From contig NC_080171.1 of the NCBI RefSeq assembly GCF_950295315.1, positions 118,367,747-118,431,746 on the forward strand: 64,000 bases of DNA, written 5' to 3'. Below are positions 52,857 to 63,904 of the stretch, one piece after another. The number at the start of each line of letters is the position of its first letter. Within the stretch, counting starts at the first letter, position 1. The notes under the pieces are model-generated. The model saw nothing but the letters and a program-made list of their open reading frames with translations, made no database searches and was not told where the DNA came from. The position numbers and the translations under genes were made by a program. This DNA comes from Erinaceus europaeus. Lineage: Eukaryota; Chordata; Mammalia; Eulipotyphla; Erinaceidae.

Positions 52857-55800
52857 TTTTAAATTTCTGTTGCCAGTTTTCCAAAGATACAAAGTTGGTT
52901 CACATGGAGGTTGCTCGTGTTCTCAAGCTCATGAGACAGGATTTAAGAAGCAGCAGAGTTTGATGAGTTGATGCCTGTAAAAATTATTTTATTGGGGGTT
53001 GGGCGGTAGTGCAGCGGGTTAAGCGCACGTGGCGCAAAGCACAAGGACCGGTGTAAGGATCCAGGTTCGAGCCCCCTGACTCCCCACCTGCATGGGGGTC
53101 ACTTCACAAGCAGTGAAGCAGGTCTGCAGGTGTCTGTCTTTCTCTCCCCCTCTCTGTCTTCCCCATCTCTCTCTATTTCTCCCTGTCCTTTCCAACAACA
53201 TCAATAACAACAACAATAATAACTACAATAAAACAACAAGGGCGACAAAAGGGAATAAATAAATAAATATTAAAACAATAATTTTATTGATGGTGGCCGG
53301 GCAGTAGGTAGAGCACTGGGTTAGGCACACATAGTAAGCACAAGGACCTGCACAAGGATCCCGGTTCAAGCCCCTGGCTCCCCACCTGCAGGGGGGGTCG
53401 CTTCACGAGTGGTGAAGCAGATCTGCAGGTGTCTCTCTCCCCCCCACCCCTCTTTATCTTCCCCTCCTCTCTTGATTTCCCTCTGTCCTGTTCAACAACA
53501 GCAGCAGCAGCAACAACTATAGGGAAAAATAGCCTCCAGGAGCAGTGGATTCATAGTGCAGGCACCAAGCCCCAGCAGTAACCCTGGAGGCAAAATAATA
53601 ACGATTTTATTGAGATTTTAATTGATGTAACTACCAAAGCCATACATCAAAGGGTTCACTCATTCACACTGCTCTCCACACAGTCTGCTGACATGTAGTC
53701 TGTGGTATTTGCTACTAGTAAGTGAACTGATGCTTAAGGGACTAAATTCTCTTCTCAGGAAGCAAAGCTCCTACAGCAAGCTAAAAGTTTAGGGGGCCGG
53801 GCTGTAGCGCAGCGGGTTAAGCGCACGTGGCGCAAAGCACAAGGACCGGTGTAAGGATCCCGGTTCGAGCCCCGGCTCCCCACCTGCAGGGGAGTCGCTT
53901 CACAGGCGGTGAAGCAGGTCTGCAGGTGTCTGTCTTTCTCTCCTCCTCTCTGTCTTCCCCTCCTCTCTCCCTTTCTCTCTGTCCTATCCAACAACAACAG
54001 TTATGACAATAATAACAACAACAAGGGCAACAAAAGGGGAAAAATAGCCTCCAGGAGCAGTGGATTCTGACCGAGCCCCAACAATAACCCTGGAGGCAAA
54101 CAATAAAAAAAGTTTAAATTAGACCTCCTGATGTTAAATATTAAGTGTAAAATGGTCTCTTTTTTGTGGCCTTGCAAACAACATTGAGCAGCCCGACCTC
54201 ATTGTATAGGTCATTTGCTTGAACCTAAAATAATAGGTTAAAATAATCTTGAAGATTAATCTAGTGTGTTGCATTTGGATCAGCCTGACCTAGAGAGAAG
54301 TAACATGAGTGCAACCTGGTTATGATGAGGCTTAGCCTTTAACTTTTCTTTTAGCTCTACTGAGCATGATGTTAGGGTTTCTCAAGCTGTGTTATGGAAT
54401 GTTCCACGTTGCAGCATTTCATATATTTTAAAATTTATTTACATATTTTTTATTATCTTTAGTTATTGGATCGAAACACTCATTAATCGAGAGGGTGGAA
54501 GGAGAGAGAAGGAGAGACAGACAGCACTGCTTCACCACTCACAAAGCTTTCTTCCCCCCTGCAGGTGTGGGCTGGGTGGGCTCCCTGTGCACTGTAACAT
54601 GTGTGCTACTGCTCAACCCCTAGAATTTCACATTTCTTTTTTTTAATATTTATTTCTTGCCCTTGTTTTATTGTTGTAGTTGTTGTCGTCATTGTTGGAC
54701 AGGACAGAGAGAAATGAAGTACAGAGGGGAAGATGAGGGAGAGAAAGACACCTGCAGACCTGCTTCACCGCCTGTGAAGCGACTCCCCTGCAGGTGGGGA
54801 GCCGGGGGCTCGAACCGGGATCCTTAACGCCGGTGCTTGTGCTTTGCGCCACCTGCGCTTAACTAAATGCTGCACTACCGCCCGACTCCCAGATTTCATA
54901 TTTCTTACGTTGTAGAATCCTTTTTGCCGGAGTGCTTTTTGGTTTTGAACATTCCCTCCTCTGCTGTCTGGTCTGAGGATCGTGTCGTGTTGACTGCCCT
55001 TAGGGTAGATGACATAGGTTTTTTTCCCCAGTGACAGTTATTTGGCACTTGTGTGTTTTTCCCGATAACCGTGGGTATTTGTGGAATGCCCTGTGAGACT
55101 TACTGCACCACCTGTGTGGTTCAGGTGGTCAAATTCTTGTGGCCCCATAAGTGAGGTGTAGAGCCTCACTGACCGTTGAGGAAGTGATGAGACGTGGGGA
55201 GTGCCCTGGTGTCAGTGTCTGAACTGAACAGTGGCCCCAAGAGTTTTGTAAGTATGGAAGGCCTTGCCTTTACAGAAGCAAATAAATAGGGGGTCGGGCG
55301 GCAGCGCAGCGGGTTAAGCGCATGTGGTGCAAAGTGCAAGGACCGGCATAAGGATCCCGGTTCGAGCCCCCGGCTCCCCACCTGCAGGGGATTCACTTCA
55401 CAGGCGGTGAAGCAGGTCTGCAGGTGTCTGTCTTTCTCTCCCCCTCTCTGTCTTCCCCTCCTCTCTCCATTTCTCTCTGTCCTATCCAGCAACGACGACA
55501 TCAATAACTACAACAATAAAACAAGGGCAACAAAAGGGAAAATAAATAAATAATTAAAAAAAAAGTAAATAAGTGAAAGAATTGATGAGGGAATTGTAAG
55601 TTGAAATAGCATAACTCAGGCTGTAGAGATGCTACAAATACTGGTAGGAGTCAGTGAAATGCCAAGTGAGAGGTAACTCGAGATAAGCTTGTCATCAGCT
55701 CCTGTGCCAACTGTCAGGGAGAGAGTGGGCACGAGCACTGAAGCAAAGGATGGTGGTTCAGTCTGCCTTGGGATTAGTGGGGTATTTGTTACAAGAGAAT

Positions 55801-58800
55801 GTTGCTAGGCTTTATTCCGAACCTGTGGAGCCAACATCAGAACATGAGATTGAGAAATGCACTTCAGACTTTTTCTCTCTTTCTTTTTACAGTTTTATTT
55901 ATTAATGAGAAAGATAGGAGGAGAGAGAAAGAACCAGACATCACTCTGCTGCATGTGCTGCCGGGGATCAAATGCAGGACCTCCTGCTTCAGAGTCCGAT
56001 GCTTTATCCACTGTGCCACCTCCTGGACCAGCCGACCTTCCTTCCTCCCTTCCTTCCTCCCTTCCTTCCTTTCTCTTTTTAACAATTTGCTGATTCCACA
56101 GCTTTTTTAATATTTTTTTTTTTTAAAAAAATTCATTCATTTATTTATTTATTTTCCCTTTTGTTGCTTTTGTTGTTTTTTATTGTTGTAGTTATTGTTG
56201 TTCTTATTGATGTCGTTTTTGGATAAGACAGAGAAATGGAGAGAGGAGGGGAAGGCAGAGGGGGAGAGAAAGACAGACACCTGCAGACCTGCTTCACCGC
56301 CTGTCAAGTGACTCCCCTGCAGGTGGGGAGCCGGGGGCTCGAACCGGGATCCTAACACCGCCACATGCGCTGTACCCGCTGTGCTACCGCCCGACTTTCT
56401 AATATTTCTTATAGGGCATGTGTGCTGGTAATTTATGTGTCTGGGGAAAAAAAATCTTCATTTTACCTTTCTGTTTGAAAGATGAGAATTTCAAAGATAA
56501 TGGAAAGATTTCTATCTAGGCTGCCTTTTCATTTTTCTTTTTAGTACTTAGACCATTTTTGTTCCACTGTCCTGACTTGCATTATTTCTGGTGTGGCATC
56601 TGCTGTAATGCTTCTTAATCTTTGTTCTGTATGAAAAGTGAGTTTATCTCTGATGGCATTCCAGAATGAGCTGCCTCAGTATTTGACTTGTTGATACTGT
56701 TCTGATTAAGTCCCCAGGTCTCTGTGACGCGACTTTTCCTGTGTTCTGTGATCACACCATCTGAAGTATCTATAACCTCTGATCCTTGTGTTCTAGAGGC
56801 AGTTAGAGCAATGGAAGCTGGAGTCTGACAAAGAAGAGGAAGTTTCATCTTTGACTTATTTGTGGTCTCTAAGTTGAATTTTAAGAGTTCTGACTCTGCA
56901 CCACTCTGTTATGCTGATAGCCATTGTACCTCAGCTGCTTCAGACAGATAAGGGGTCCTTTTTAGTTTCAAGGTGTTACAAGTAGTATTTCTGATGTCTC
57001 TGCTAGTCGGTGTGGATGACTACAGCTCAGAGTCTGATGTGATTATTATACCTTCAGCCCTGGACTTTGTCTCACAAGATGAGATGTTGACGCCGCTGGG
57101 GAGATTGGACAAGTATGCTTCAAGTGAGAACATATTTAACAGGTATGTGTGTTTTCTTCTTACGGGGATGGAAGTGGAAGGGTCTTTTTTTGATCACATT
57201 AATTTCAGTAGGAAACGTGGTACTGTCCAGATTAAGTAGATCTTTTCGGATACATAGAGAGGCACAGAGAGACAAGTGGAATAGGACACCACGACACCTG
57301 GTGGAACAGGCCGTGGCAAAGCACACACCATGGGCAAGATATTCGGTCTCGTTCCCACCAAAACACACATAAAACTCATATTAATAGGATATGTAAATAG
57401 TGCTTGATATATTTTTTTATATAATTTTATAATTGAATATAGTTAAGTGAAGTTAATTTTCAGTAATCGTAGTAATTTTTCAGATCACTTAGAGAAGAAA
57501 AGTTTTTTGGTACCGATTCAGTCTCCACTTACTAAATTAAATTTCATACTGATATCTGTCATATAGAGCATTATAAATGATGGGGGGGGGGGCTGGCAAG
57601 ACAGCATAGTTGTTATGCAAAAGACTTTGATGCCTGAAGCTCTGAGGTCCCAGGTTCAGTCCCCAGCACCACCATAAGCCACAGCTGAACAGTGCTCTGG
57701 TGTCTGTCTGTCTGTCACTCTCTCTCTGTATCTTTTTTCATTAAAAATAAATATCAAAATATATATATATAAACAAATAAATAAAAACAAATGATAGAAG
57801 GAAGATGACCAGAGGGCTCTGAACTCGTAACTCTCTCAGAACCCGGAGAGAACAAGGGAAAAAGGGAGGGACGTTTGGATGTGATGTGATAGGTATGAGT
57901 GTGACCTGGAAAGGAAGGGAAGATGGGACCGTAGAGAGTAAGAAGGGCAAACGTACACAAGTACAGACGGACAGTTGTAGAAATAATAGCCCCTATCTAC
58001 AACCTCCGGAGAACTGCTGTGGCTTACAGTGGGGGGAGGGACTGGGGATCCAGAGCCCTGGTGGTGGCAATGGTGTGGGGTTGTACCCCTATTATCTTGT
58101 AACTTGGTAAATCAATATTAAATCTCTAAAACAATTTTTTTTTAAATGTATTAATAAAAAAAGAAATAGACTTAATATATGTTACAAACTGTATTAAGGG
58201 GATTTTATTAAAATTAGATGGATTTGCCTTGTTACAATTCTAAGTAGTAACTACCAACACCGCTGACGTCGTGTCATTTTCTTTTTCTCTCAGACAAATG
58301 GTGGCCCGAAGTTTATTGGATACGTTGAGGGAAGTCTGCGATGACGAGAGAGACTGCATTGCTGTTTTGGAAAGGATTAGCAGATTAGCGGACGATTCGG
58401 GTATGCATATATTTATGTTTACGCAGAGGGAGTAGACGTAACCCTGTTTCTATACAGATTGCTTTTATCAAATTTGCTTTTAAATCTCATGAAAATTTCA
58501 GTGTGGTGTGATACTACACAAGCTTTTCTGCACCATCCTCCCGTTCCTGCTCATTTTCTCCCTCACTTCTTTGAGATTGAAGTTGATGTTTTGGACACCT
58601 TATCACAGAATTATCTGTGACTCTTCTGGAGGGACATCTGTAGGTGGACGTGGCTACTCCCAGGAGGGAACTGGCCCTTGGGCCGCCTCTCAGACCCTCC
58701 TGCAACAAAAGGGTAATTAAGTCCTGAGAATACGGTTCAGCATGGAGCTGGAGTTCCCCAGGCTGTATTGCACTGAGCACGAATCTGAAAATTTCACATC

Positions 58801-61800
58801 ATAAGAAAAGATATTTTCTGTGTTGTCAGTACTTCCCAAAAATTTACCAGTAGTTCCCAGAACTTACTGATTTTTCTTTTTTCTTTTTTTTAAATACTTA
58901 CTTATTTATTCTCTTTTGCTGCCCTTTTTTTTTTTTATTGTTGTAGTTATTATTGTTGTCATTGTTGGATAGGACAGAGAGAAATGGAGAGAGGAGGGGA
59001 AGACAAGGGGAAAGACACCTGCAGCCCTGCTTCGTTGTAGGGGGGGAGCCGGGGGCTCGACTGGGATCCTTCCAGTGGTCCTTGCGCTTTGCGCCACGTG
59101 TGTTTAACCTGCTGCGCTACCGCCCGACTCCCCTGATTTTTCAATTGAGTCTATGAGGCAATAAATAAAGAGAAGAGGGTTTTTTTGTTGTTGTTGTTTG
59201 GAAGGAAAGTTTTGTTCTTTAGGCAAAGGGGAGCATTTGCTCCCCAAATTTCCTCACCCAGCTGATTGAGAACCAGAGTCTACCAGCACTAGCTAGACAG
59301 CAGGGGAAAGGGAAGGTCATGCACGGGCTGGTTTGCCAGCAGAAAAGAAAGTCAGAGCTGGGCGGTGGTCCCGATCTTTTTGCTACTGTGAGATCATTTC
59401 TTCTCTTTTCACTGTTATAGTTTTAGACTGTGAACCCATCGTTAGTGGACCTTCACAGGATTTTAGTGTTAGGATGAAGCCTCCTAGTCAATGTTTCCTC
59501 TAGGAGGTTTTGAAACCTACCTGGATTGGGGTTTTCAGTAACTAGGATTAACTTTATCTCAGTTCCATATGTGTTTGTGTTTATTTTGCCGGGAGGGTGG
59601 TGGGAGGCTGCTCTCGATGACTGGCTGTGTGGATTTAGAACTAAACCAGCTGCAAATCTGTTCTCAGAGTTTCTGAAATAACTAACTTGGAGCAGATTTT
59701 GTTGTTTTTAAACAAAACAAAAAAGTCCTTGGTAGCTGATGAGATAACACAGTGGTTATACAGAAAGACTTTTATGCCTGATGCTCCAAATAACCTGGTT
59801 CAGTCTTTTAAGAGAAGCCATGCTTTGGTTTAAAAAAAAAAAAACGAGAGGGAGAGGGGGAGGGGGAGGAGGAACTTGATTTATAAATGCACAATTAATG
59901 AAGCATTGGAAAGTAAGTGAAGACCCATTTTTGGACTCAGGCCAAGAATTAGAACTGACATCCCAAAAGTAATTTCAGTGCACCTTCTAATTTTTGTTTC
60001 TTCAAAGACAGTCTGTTTAAAAAAAAAAAAAAAATCAAGATCTATTTTGCTAGCCTAAAACATTATAGTAGATCATACTGAATGTGCCCTTTTTTGAAGT
60101 TCATGATGTTATGTGCAGTCTTAATTATAGATTCCTAAAATGCAGTCATGGTGACAATCGCATGAAAGTATTGCAGTGCTGAATATTTCAACTTACTCGC
60201 GATCATTATGAGCTGCTTCCAGTGTTAGTCTGTTGATGTTGCCGTGAGCCAAAGAGTCACTGGAGCACAAGCACCACGTTTCTGAATGGATTTACTTAGA
60301 GCTGGAGCCAGTGTTTGACAGGATATGAATAGACCTTTGATACCCCATACAGTTTTCTAAAGTGGAAGGCCTGTTCATAGTCCTTCCAGCAGTGTATGAG
60401 AGAGAGCTCCTGTTTACATCATTCGGTGATTTGATGTTTAGAAAAAAAAATTGGAACAATATTTCACTAAAGCTTTTCAAAATATTCTGAAGCTTTTCCG
60501 GGAAATATGTACGGTCATATTTCTATTATTTTAACAGAACCAACTGTGAGAGCAGAGCTGATGGAACAGGTGCCTCATATCGCACTGTTTTGTCAAGAAA
60601 ACCGACCTTCCATCCCATATGCTTTTTCCAAATACTTACTACCTATTGTGGTTAGATACCTTGCTGATCAGAATAACCAGGTAAGAATGCCATTTACATG
60701 TTCTTTTTTTTTTTTTTTCATTTACATGTTCTTAATGGAAATTCATGTAATAGAACAGTATCAGTAAATGCTACCTTACGTAGTCTCGTTTGACTTTTTC
60801 TCTTTAACTTTGCTACTCTGCTTTGATCTTTCTTAATGCTAGTTATTTACTGAGTTTTGCTAAGAGACAGATACTGAGAGGGAGGGAGAGAGAGGGAGAG
60901 AGAAGCCTGCAGCATTGCTTTGCCGCTGGTGAAACTTAGCCCCTGCAGGTGGAGACAAGGTGCACCATCATCTGTTCCCAGTTACCCTGCTTTTCAAAAT
61001 GACCCCTTTATCCTACGCAAGACAAGGGGAGAATCTGACAGGTCAAGGATTCCTTAATCCCATCCTATGCAATAACCAGTAGCTGCCTGCTCAGTTGATA
61101 CCTCATAGCTGCCCTTCAGAGTTGGTTACTTTGTAAGACATCTTGGATCTGTGGCTTTACTGATGGACTTGGCTATGAGACAGTTTGGGACCGGTAATAT
61201 AATTGAGTGGTAGAGCATATCCTTTGCATATTTGAGACCCTTCATGTGATCTCTGGTGCCCAAAGATGGTCTTGATGGCACTGTCTGTATAACAGTTAAA
61301 AAGTTAAAAAAGACAATCTCAAATCTTTATTTGCAAGGTTTTGCCAATTAGTAATGCTTTTTTTTTTTTAAGTTCTTTTTTTTTTTTGGCCTTCAGGGTT
61401 ATCTCTTGGGCTCGGTGCCTGTAATACGAATCCACTGCTCCTGGAAGCTGCCCCCCCCCTTGTTGCCTTTGTTGTTTTATCATTGCTGCTGTTGTTATTG
61501 TTGTTGTTATTGCTGTCAGGACAGAGAAAGCAAGAGAGGAGGGGAAGACAGAGAGGAGGAGAGACAGATGGGCACCTGCAGACCTGCTTCATGGCTTGTG
61601 AAGCGACCTGTAGGTGGGGAGCTGAGGGCTCGGACGGGATCCTTACACTGGTCCTTGTGCTTTGCGCCATGTGCCACTTAACCAGCTGCGCTACCGCCCA
61701 GCCCCCATGAATACTTTTAAATTTAGAAGCAAAACTTTCCAAATCTGAAAAATCAAGTACTAAGAATGTTACTGTATTGTGTATATACTTTTATTTCTAC

Positions 61801-61964
61801 TGTTATTTTTTCCCCAGGTAAGAAAAACAAGTCAGGCAGCTTTGCTGGCTCTACTGGAACAAGAGCTAATCGAGCGATTTGATGTGGAGACCAAAGTGTG
61901 CCCGGTGCTTATAGAGCTGACCGCCCCCGATAGCAACGATGATGTAAAAACGGAAGCTGTAGCT
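47741..61964 (+). CDS. PPP4R1: PPP4R1, 5' six coding exons (partial gene, continues past right edge)
   Basis: Joining 47741-47747, 47965-48009, 57007-57142, 58294-58400, 60538-60680 and 61818-61964 gives 585 bases: 195 codons from ATG with no stop. I recognise the product as the N-terminus of protein phosphatase 4 regulatory subunit 1, about 950 residues in human, so roughly a fifth is here. Residues 1-50 are acidic and low in structure (MADLSLLQED start, then GVDDYSSESDV). From about residue 60 the pattern is of alpha-helical HEAT repeats (SLLDTLREV, PTVRAELMEQ, VRKTSQAALLALLEQ). Known role: the HEAT scaffold binds the catalytic subunit PPP4C and directs it to substrates; reported targets include HDAC3 and the IKK complex, damping NF-kB signalling in lymphocytes. 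All introns are GT-AG; intron phases are 1, 1, 2, 1, 0, 0. No frameshift or premature stop is seen, so this is a live gene and not a retrocopy. Confidence 0.96.
47770..47796 (+). repeat. (GGC)9 trinucleotide repeat in intron 1
   Basis: Nine uninterrupted GGC units start 23 bases after the exon 1 donor, inside the CpG island. Such tracts vary in length and can be methylation sensitive. Confidence 0.9.
47965..48009 (+). CDS. PPP4R1: PPP4R1 coding exon 2
   Basis: This 45-base exon encodes residues 3-18, LSLLQEDAQEDADG plus split codons at both ends. It is preceded by a pyrimidine-rich tract and CAG acceptor (47962-47964) and followed by a consensus GTGAGT donor at 48010. It lies within the CpG island only 217 bases after exon 1. 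The encoded segment is strongly acidic. As I recall the human protein, residue 11 is Leu where this sequence has Ala. Confidence 0.93.
48268..48300 (+). repeat. (TG)n microsatellite at CpG island edge
   Basis: TGTGTG with GCG interruptions, just downstream of the island. Confidence 0.85.
49113..49161 (+). repeat. (TTC)16 microsatellite
   Basis: Sixteen perfect TTC units in intron 2; GAA/TTC tracts can form triplex DNA. Confidence 0.93.
50075..50222 (+). mobile_element. Old family B SINE, head deleted
   Basis: GGTGGCGGACCTGGTTCAAG, CTGCAGGGGGAAAGCTTCC. Confidence 0.65.
50795..50905 (-). mobile_element. SINE remnant
   Basis: ACACGGAGAAAGAGAGACAG, then GTGAGCTATCTCCTGGCCC head-like end. Family uncertain. 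Confidence 0.4.
51095..51305 (+). mobile_element. Family B SINE
   Basis: GAAGGGGTTGGACAGTGGCA head, CTGGCTGTCTCTATCCAATA end. Confidence 0.75.
51862..52145 (+). mobile_element. Family B SINE carrying the family A 3' module
   Basis: GGGACTGGGCTGTAGGACAC head with family B body to about 52030; then CAGGAGCAGTGGATTCATAG...CAACAACCCTGGTGG, the module otherwise found on long family A copies, and a GGAA tail. 51430-51860 before it is unassigned. Confidence 0.7.
52414..52447 (+). repeat. 17-bp exact tandem duplication
   Basis: ACTTCAGAGTTGGGGGA occurs twice head to tail. Confidence 0.92.
52540..52582 (+). repeat. (TG)n microsatellite
   Basis: TGTGTG with GCG interruptions. Confidence 0.85.
52808..52854 (+). 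repeat. (AG)n microsatellite
   Basis: About 23 AG units with one AAAG interruption. Confidence 0.9.
52993..53600 (+). mobile_element. Two family A SINEs in tandem (short, then long variant)
   Basis: 52993-53285 (GGGGTTGGGCGGTAGTGCAG) and 53293-53600 (GGCCGGGCAGTAGGTAGAGC), the second with AGCCTCCAGGAGCAGTGGAT...AACCCTGGAGGC. ATTTTATTG(A/G) flanks the pair. Confidence 0.86.
53791..54108 (+). mobile_element. Family A SINE, long variant, near consensus
   Basis: GGGGCCGGGCTGTAGCGCAG head, perfect B box; module shortened in its centre (GTGGATTCTGACCGAGCCCC). Confidence 0.88.
54440..54892 (-). mobile_element. Antisense family B then family A SINE
   Basis: Family B at 54440-54622, worn; family A at 54638-54892 with head inserted AACTAAATGCTGCACTACCG. 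Confidence 0.82.
55287..55560 (+). mobile_element. Family A SINE
   Basis: GGGGTCGGGCGGCAGCGCAG head, GGTTCGAGCCCCCGGCTCC intact, tail AAATAAATAATTAAAA. Confidence 0.89.
55885..56075 (-). mobile_element. Family C SINE with (TTCC)n at its head
   Basis: TTTATTAATGAGAAAGATAG to GTGCCACCTCCTGGACCA, then CTTCCTTCCTCCC repeats at 56036-56072. Confidence 0.82.
56145..56397 (-). mobile_element. Family A SINE
   Basis: TTTTCCCTTTTGTTGC to CCCGCTGTGCTACCGCCCGA; a short deletion in the head after GGATCCTAACACCG. Confidence 0.86.
57007..57142 (+). CDS. PPP4R1: PPP4R1 coding exon 3
   Basis: 136 bases encoding residues 18-63. The acceptor is CTGCTAG just before 57007 and the donor is GTATGT at 57143. It reads GVDDYSSESDVIIIPSALDF and ends in ENIFN with a split Arg codon. 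It carries a Ser/Asp-rich stretch (YSSESD, an acidic site that could suit CK2; inference) and then the first amphipathic segments before the HEAT array (VSQDEMLTPLGRLDKYASSE). About 9 kb of SINE-rich intron separates it from exon 2. Confidence 0.96.
57588..57745 (+). mobile_element. Family D SINE
   Basis: G run, GCTGGCAAGACAGCATAGTT head, CCAGGTTCAGTCCCCAGC, GTGCTCTGGTGTCTGTCTGT. Confidence 0.75.
57786..58135 (+). mobile_element. Diverged L1 3'-UTR relative in intron 3
   Basis: The end reads GAGCCCTGGTGGTGGCAATG then TGTACCCCTATTATCTTGTA, matching the terminal block of the L1 UTR family; the 5' part (from about 57786) is not shared with other copies here. Confidence 0.5.
58294..58400 (+). 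CDS. PPP4R1: PPP4R1 coding exon 4 (HEAT repeat)
   Basis: 107 bases encoding residues 63-99. A long T/C tract and CAG precede it; the donor is GTATGC at 58401. It encodes QMVARSLLDTLREVCDDERD followed by CIAVLERISRLADDS. This is two antiparallel helices typical of a HEAT repeat, with a conserved-looking Asp/Arg turn. The codon for Glu-99 is split across intron 4. Confidence 0.96.
58890..59135 (-). mobile_element. Family A SINE, internally deleted
   Basis: TTCTCTTTTGCTGCCC to CCTGCTGCGCTACCGCCCGA; about 40 bases missing around CAGCCCTGCTTCGTTGTAGG. Confidence 0.83.
59745..59845 (+). mobile_element. Worn family D SINE
   Basis: GATGAGATAACACAGTGGTT, TTTATGCCTGATGCTCC, ending in poly-A. Confidence 0.5.
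60538..60680 (+). CDS. PPP4R1: PPP4R1 coding exon 5 (HEAT repeats)
   Basis: 143 bases encoding residues 99-146. The acceptor is TTTTAACAG and the donor is GTAAGA at 60681. It encodes PTVRAELMEQVPHIALFCQE and YLLPIVVRYLADQNNQ, with the PxVR and helix pattern of HEAT repeats in phosphatase scaffolds. The exon ends between codons (phase 0). Reading past the donor adds only a non-conserved tail, so the boundary is secure. Confidence 0.97.
60860..60985 (-). mobile_element. Family B SINE remnant
   Basis: GAGACAGATACTGAGAGGGA, TTAGCCCCTGCAGGTGGAGA, then a broken head. A tRNA-like old remnant (GAGTGGTAGAGCATATCC) lies at about 61195-61265. Confidence 0.55.
61378..61708 (-). mobile_element. Family A SINE, long variant
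   Basis: CCTTCAGGGTTATCTCTTGG module, GCTCCTGGAAGC, body, CAGCTGCGCTACCGCCCAGC head. Confidence 0.85.
61818..61964 (+). CDS. PPP4R1: PPP4R1 coding exon 6 (HEAT repeats)
   Basis: 147 bases, exactly 49 codons, residues 147-195. The acceptor is TTTTTTCCCCAG and the donor is GTAAGT at 61965. It starts VRKTSQAALLALLEQELIER and ends in DSNDDVKTEAVA, continuing the HEAT array. Both flanking introns are phase 0, so skipping this exon would keep the frame. The next exon is not in the remaining 2 kb. Confidence 0.97.
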
Positions 61965-62409
61965 GTAAGTAACATGCGCTTCTTCCTTTTAGGTAAAGAT
62001 TCGTCGCTGTACTGATTCTTAAGTCTTCATCAGGTGGCCTGCTGTAGGCCTTACGTGTGCTAAGTCTGTCCTGACTCACAAGTCACCACAGAGCATTCAC
62101 TTTGAAATACATCACTGTGCTCGAATGGGAGTTAGGCTTACGGAGGAGAAGGCCTGTCCTCTGTGGACTCAGTCTTGTGCTCAGTGCCTCGGAGTTAGGT
62201 GACGTTATTACTGAACTATGAGGAAGGAAGATAGTCAGCAAGAAAGTAACAAGTGGCTGTCAATTCATTGTCCCGTCAAAGTGGAAAAGTGAGGTAGATT
62301 AAACAACTAGTGCATCCAGACACCTGAAATCTCTTCACTGAATGAAGGGGCTTTTGAATCCTTTCAGTTGCTATTGAATACTTTTCCCAGACTTTTAAAA
62401 AAAAAATTT

Positions 62410-62688
62410 ATGTTTATTTACTTACTCCTTTTTGTTGCCCTTGCTGTTTTATTGTTGTAGTTATTATTGTTATTGATGTCGTCATTGTTGGATAGGACAG
62501 AGAGAAATGGACAGAAGAGGGGAAGACAGAGAGGGGGAGAGAAAGACAGACACCTGCAGACCTGCTTCACCGCCTGTGAAGCGACTCCCCTGCAGGTGGG
62601 GAGCCAGAGGCTTGAACCGGGCACCTTGCGCTGGACCTTGCGCTTTGTGCCATGCGCACTTAACCCGCTGCGCTACCACCGACTCCCT
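62410..62688 (-). mobile_element. Family A SINE
   Basis: TTACTCCTTTTTGTTGCCCT to CCCGCTGCGCTACCACCGACT. Confidence 0.88.
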
Positions 62689-63486
62689 TCCCAGATGTTT
62701 TGTACAAATTAATAATAATACTTTACTCTTGCCCTGGCAACACAGCATGACAATTCACATAGATCTTAGTTACTAGACACATACAGATTCAGTATAATGA
62801 ACGTCACAAAATCAAATGTAGTGATGAGTTTTTTGTTTTTTATGACATGGCTCACAAGTATTGTAGTTATTTTTAGAGTCATCATAAATAAAACAAGAAT
62901 TAGAATCCTGTAATAACTATTGCGATTCATTTATGTGTACTTGAGCTTAGATAATTAGAATTCTGATAGTAAATTAGAAAAGTTACGCAAATTCATTTGA
63001 AGTTTCCTGAAACCTGATGTTTCCTAAACCTAAAGTGATATAACTACATATTTGTTAATATGAACAGACATGCAATAAAATTTTACAGTATTTCTGGATT
63101 ATGGTGAGTTAAATTATATCACCTCCCATGTCCACTTCCCTTGGAATTTCTTTGGCTCCAATATTTTATTTTTAAATTCAGGTACCAGTTAAACATAGAT
63201 ACTGATACTTCTTTCAGTAATAATGTCATTAAAGTGAAATCCACACAAAATCATTTCAAAAAGTACAATTAAGCTGTATTCAAAGTGTACATTGCATTAT
63301 TGTGCAGTTACCCTTTCTGTTCAGGTACAAAACACATTTTCTTATTTTTTTAAGTTCTTCATTCAAAGAGATGAATTTAAGCTTAATTTAAATTGATATT
63401 GGGTTTTATATTAGTAAACCACCATAGTCTTAGTAATACATCCTAAACCCAGATGCTAATTGTGAATCATTTTTCTGTTTTCTTTT

Positions 63487-63840
63487 GTTTGCCTCGAGGG
63501 TTATGTTTGCCTCGAGGGTTATCGCTGGGGCTCAGTGCCTGCACCACGAATCCACTGCTCCTGGAGGCCATTTTTTTCCCTCTTTTTGTTGCCCTTGTTT
63601 ATCGTTGTTGTTATTATTATTATTGTTGTTGTTGTTGTTGTTGTTGGATAGGACAGAGAGAAATGGAGAGAGGAGGGGAAGACAGAGAGAGGGAGAGAAA
63701 GACACCTGCAGACCTGCTTCACCACCTGTGAAGCAACTCCCCTGCAGGTATGGAGCCGGGGGCTCGAACCGGGATCCTTACGACGATCCTTGCACGTGGC
63801 GCCACGTGTGCTTAACCCGCTGTGCTACCACCGCCTGACC
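63487..63840 (-). mobile_element. Family A SINE, long variant, with 18-bp tandem duplication
   Basis: GTTTGCCTCGAGGGTTAT occurs exactly twice (63487-63504, 63505-63522) at the outer end of the 3' module; the rest runs to CGCTGTGCTACCACCGCCTG. Confidence 0.86.
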
Positions 63841-63904
63841 TCCCCTAATTGTGAATCATTTTTCTGGGGTACATAATCTTCTGATTAATAAGATTGAAAC
63901 TCTG

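Larger units (their letters stand above)
48010..57006 (+). other. PPP4R1 intron 2 (about 9 kb)
   Basis: It begins with GTGAGT and ends with CTAG. After the CpG island it holds SINEs listed separately, a TG repeat, a TTC repeat and an AG repeat. Apparently unique DNA lies at about 48310-49100, 49165-50070, 50225-50790, 52150-52540, 54110-54440, 54900-55280, 55560-55880 and 56400-57000; I recognise no exon or RNA gene in it. Confidence 0.85.
57143..58293 (+). other. PPP4R1 intron 3
   Basis: GT-AG intron, phase 2. It contains a family D SINE and a diverged L1 3' end (listed). The remainder (57143-57585, 58140-58290) shows nothing recognisable apart from the pyrimidine tract before exon 4. Confidence 0.9.
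58401..60537 (+). other. PPP4R1 intron 4
   Basis: GT-AG intron, phase 1. It holds one antisense family A SINE and one worn family D SINE. 58410-58885, 59150-59740 and 59850-60530 look unique with no coding signal. Confidence 0.9.
60681..61817 (+). other. PPP4R1 intron 5
   Basis: GT-AG intron, phase 0, starting GTAAGA. It contains an antisense family B remnant and an antisense long family A SINE that ends about 110 bases before exon 6. Confidence 0.9.

Noticed and set aside
60681..60767. Reading on past PPP4R1 exon 5 into intron 5
   Set aside because: The GTAAGA donor and exact phase match to exon 6 (VRKTSQ) show that the extension is intronic.
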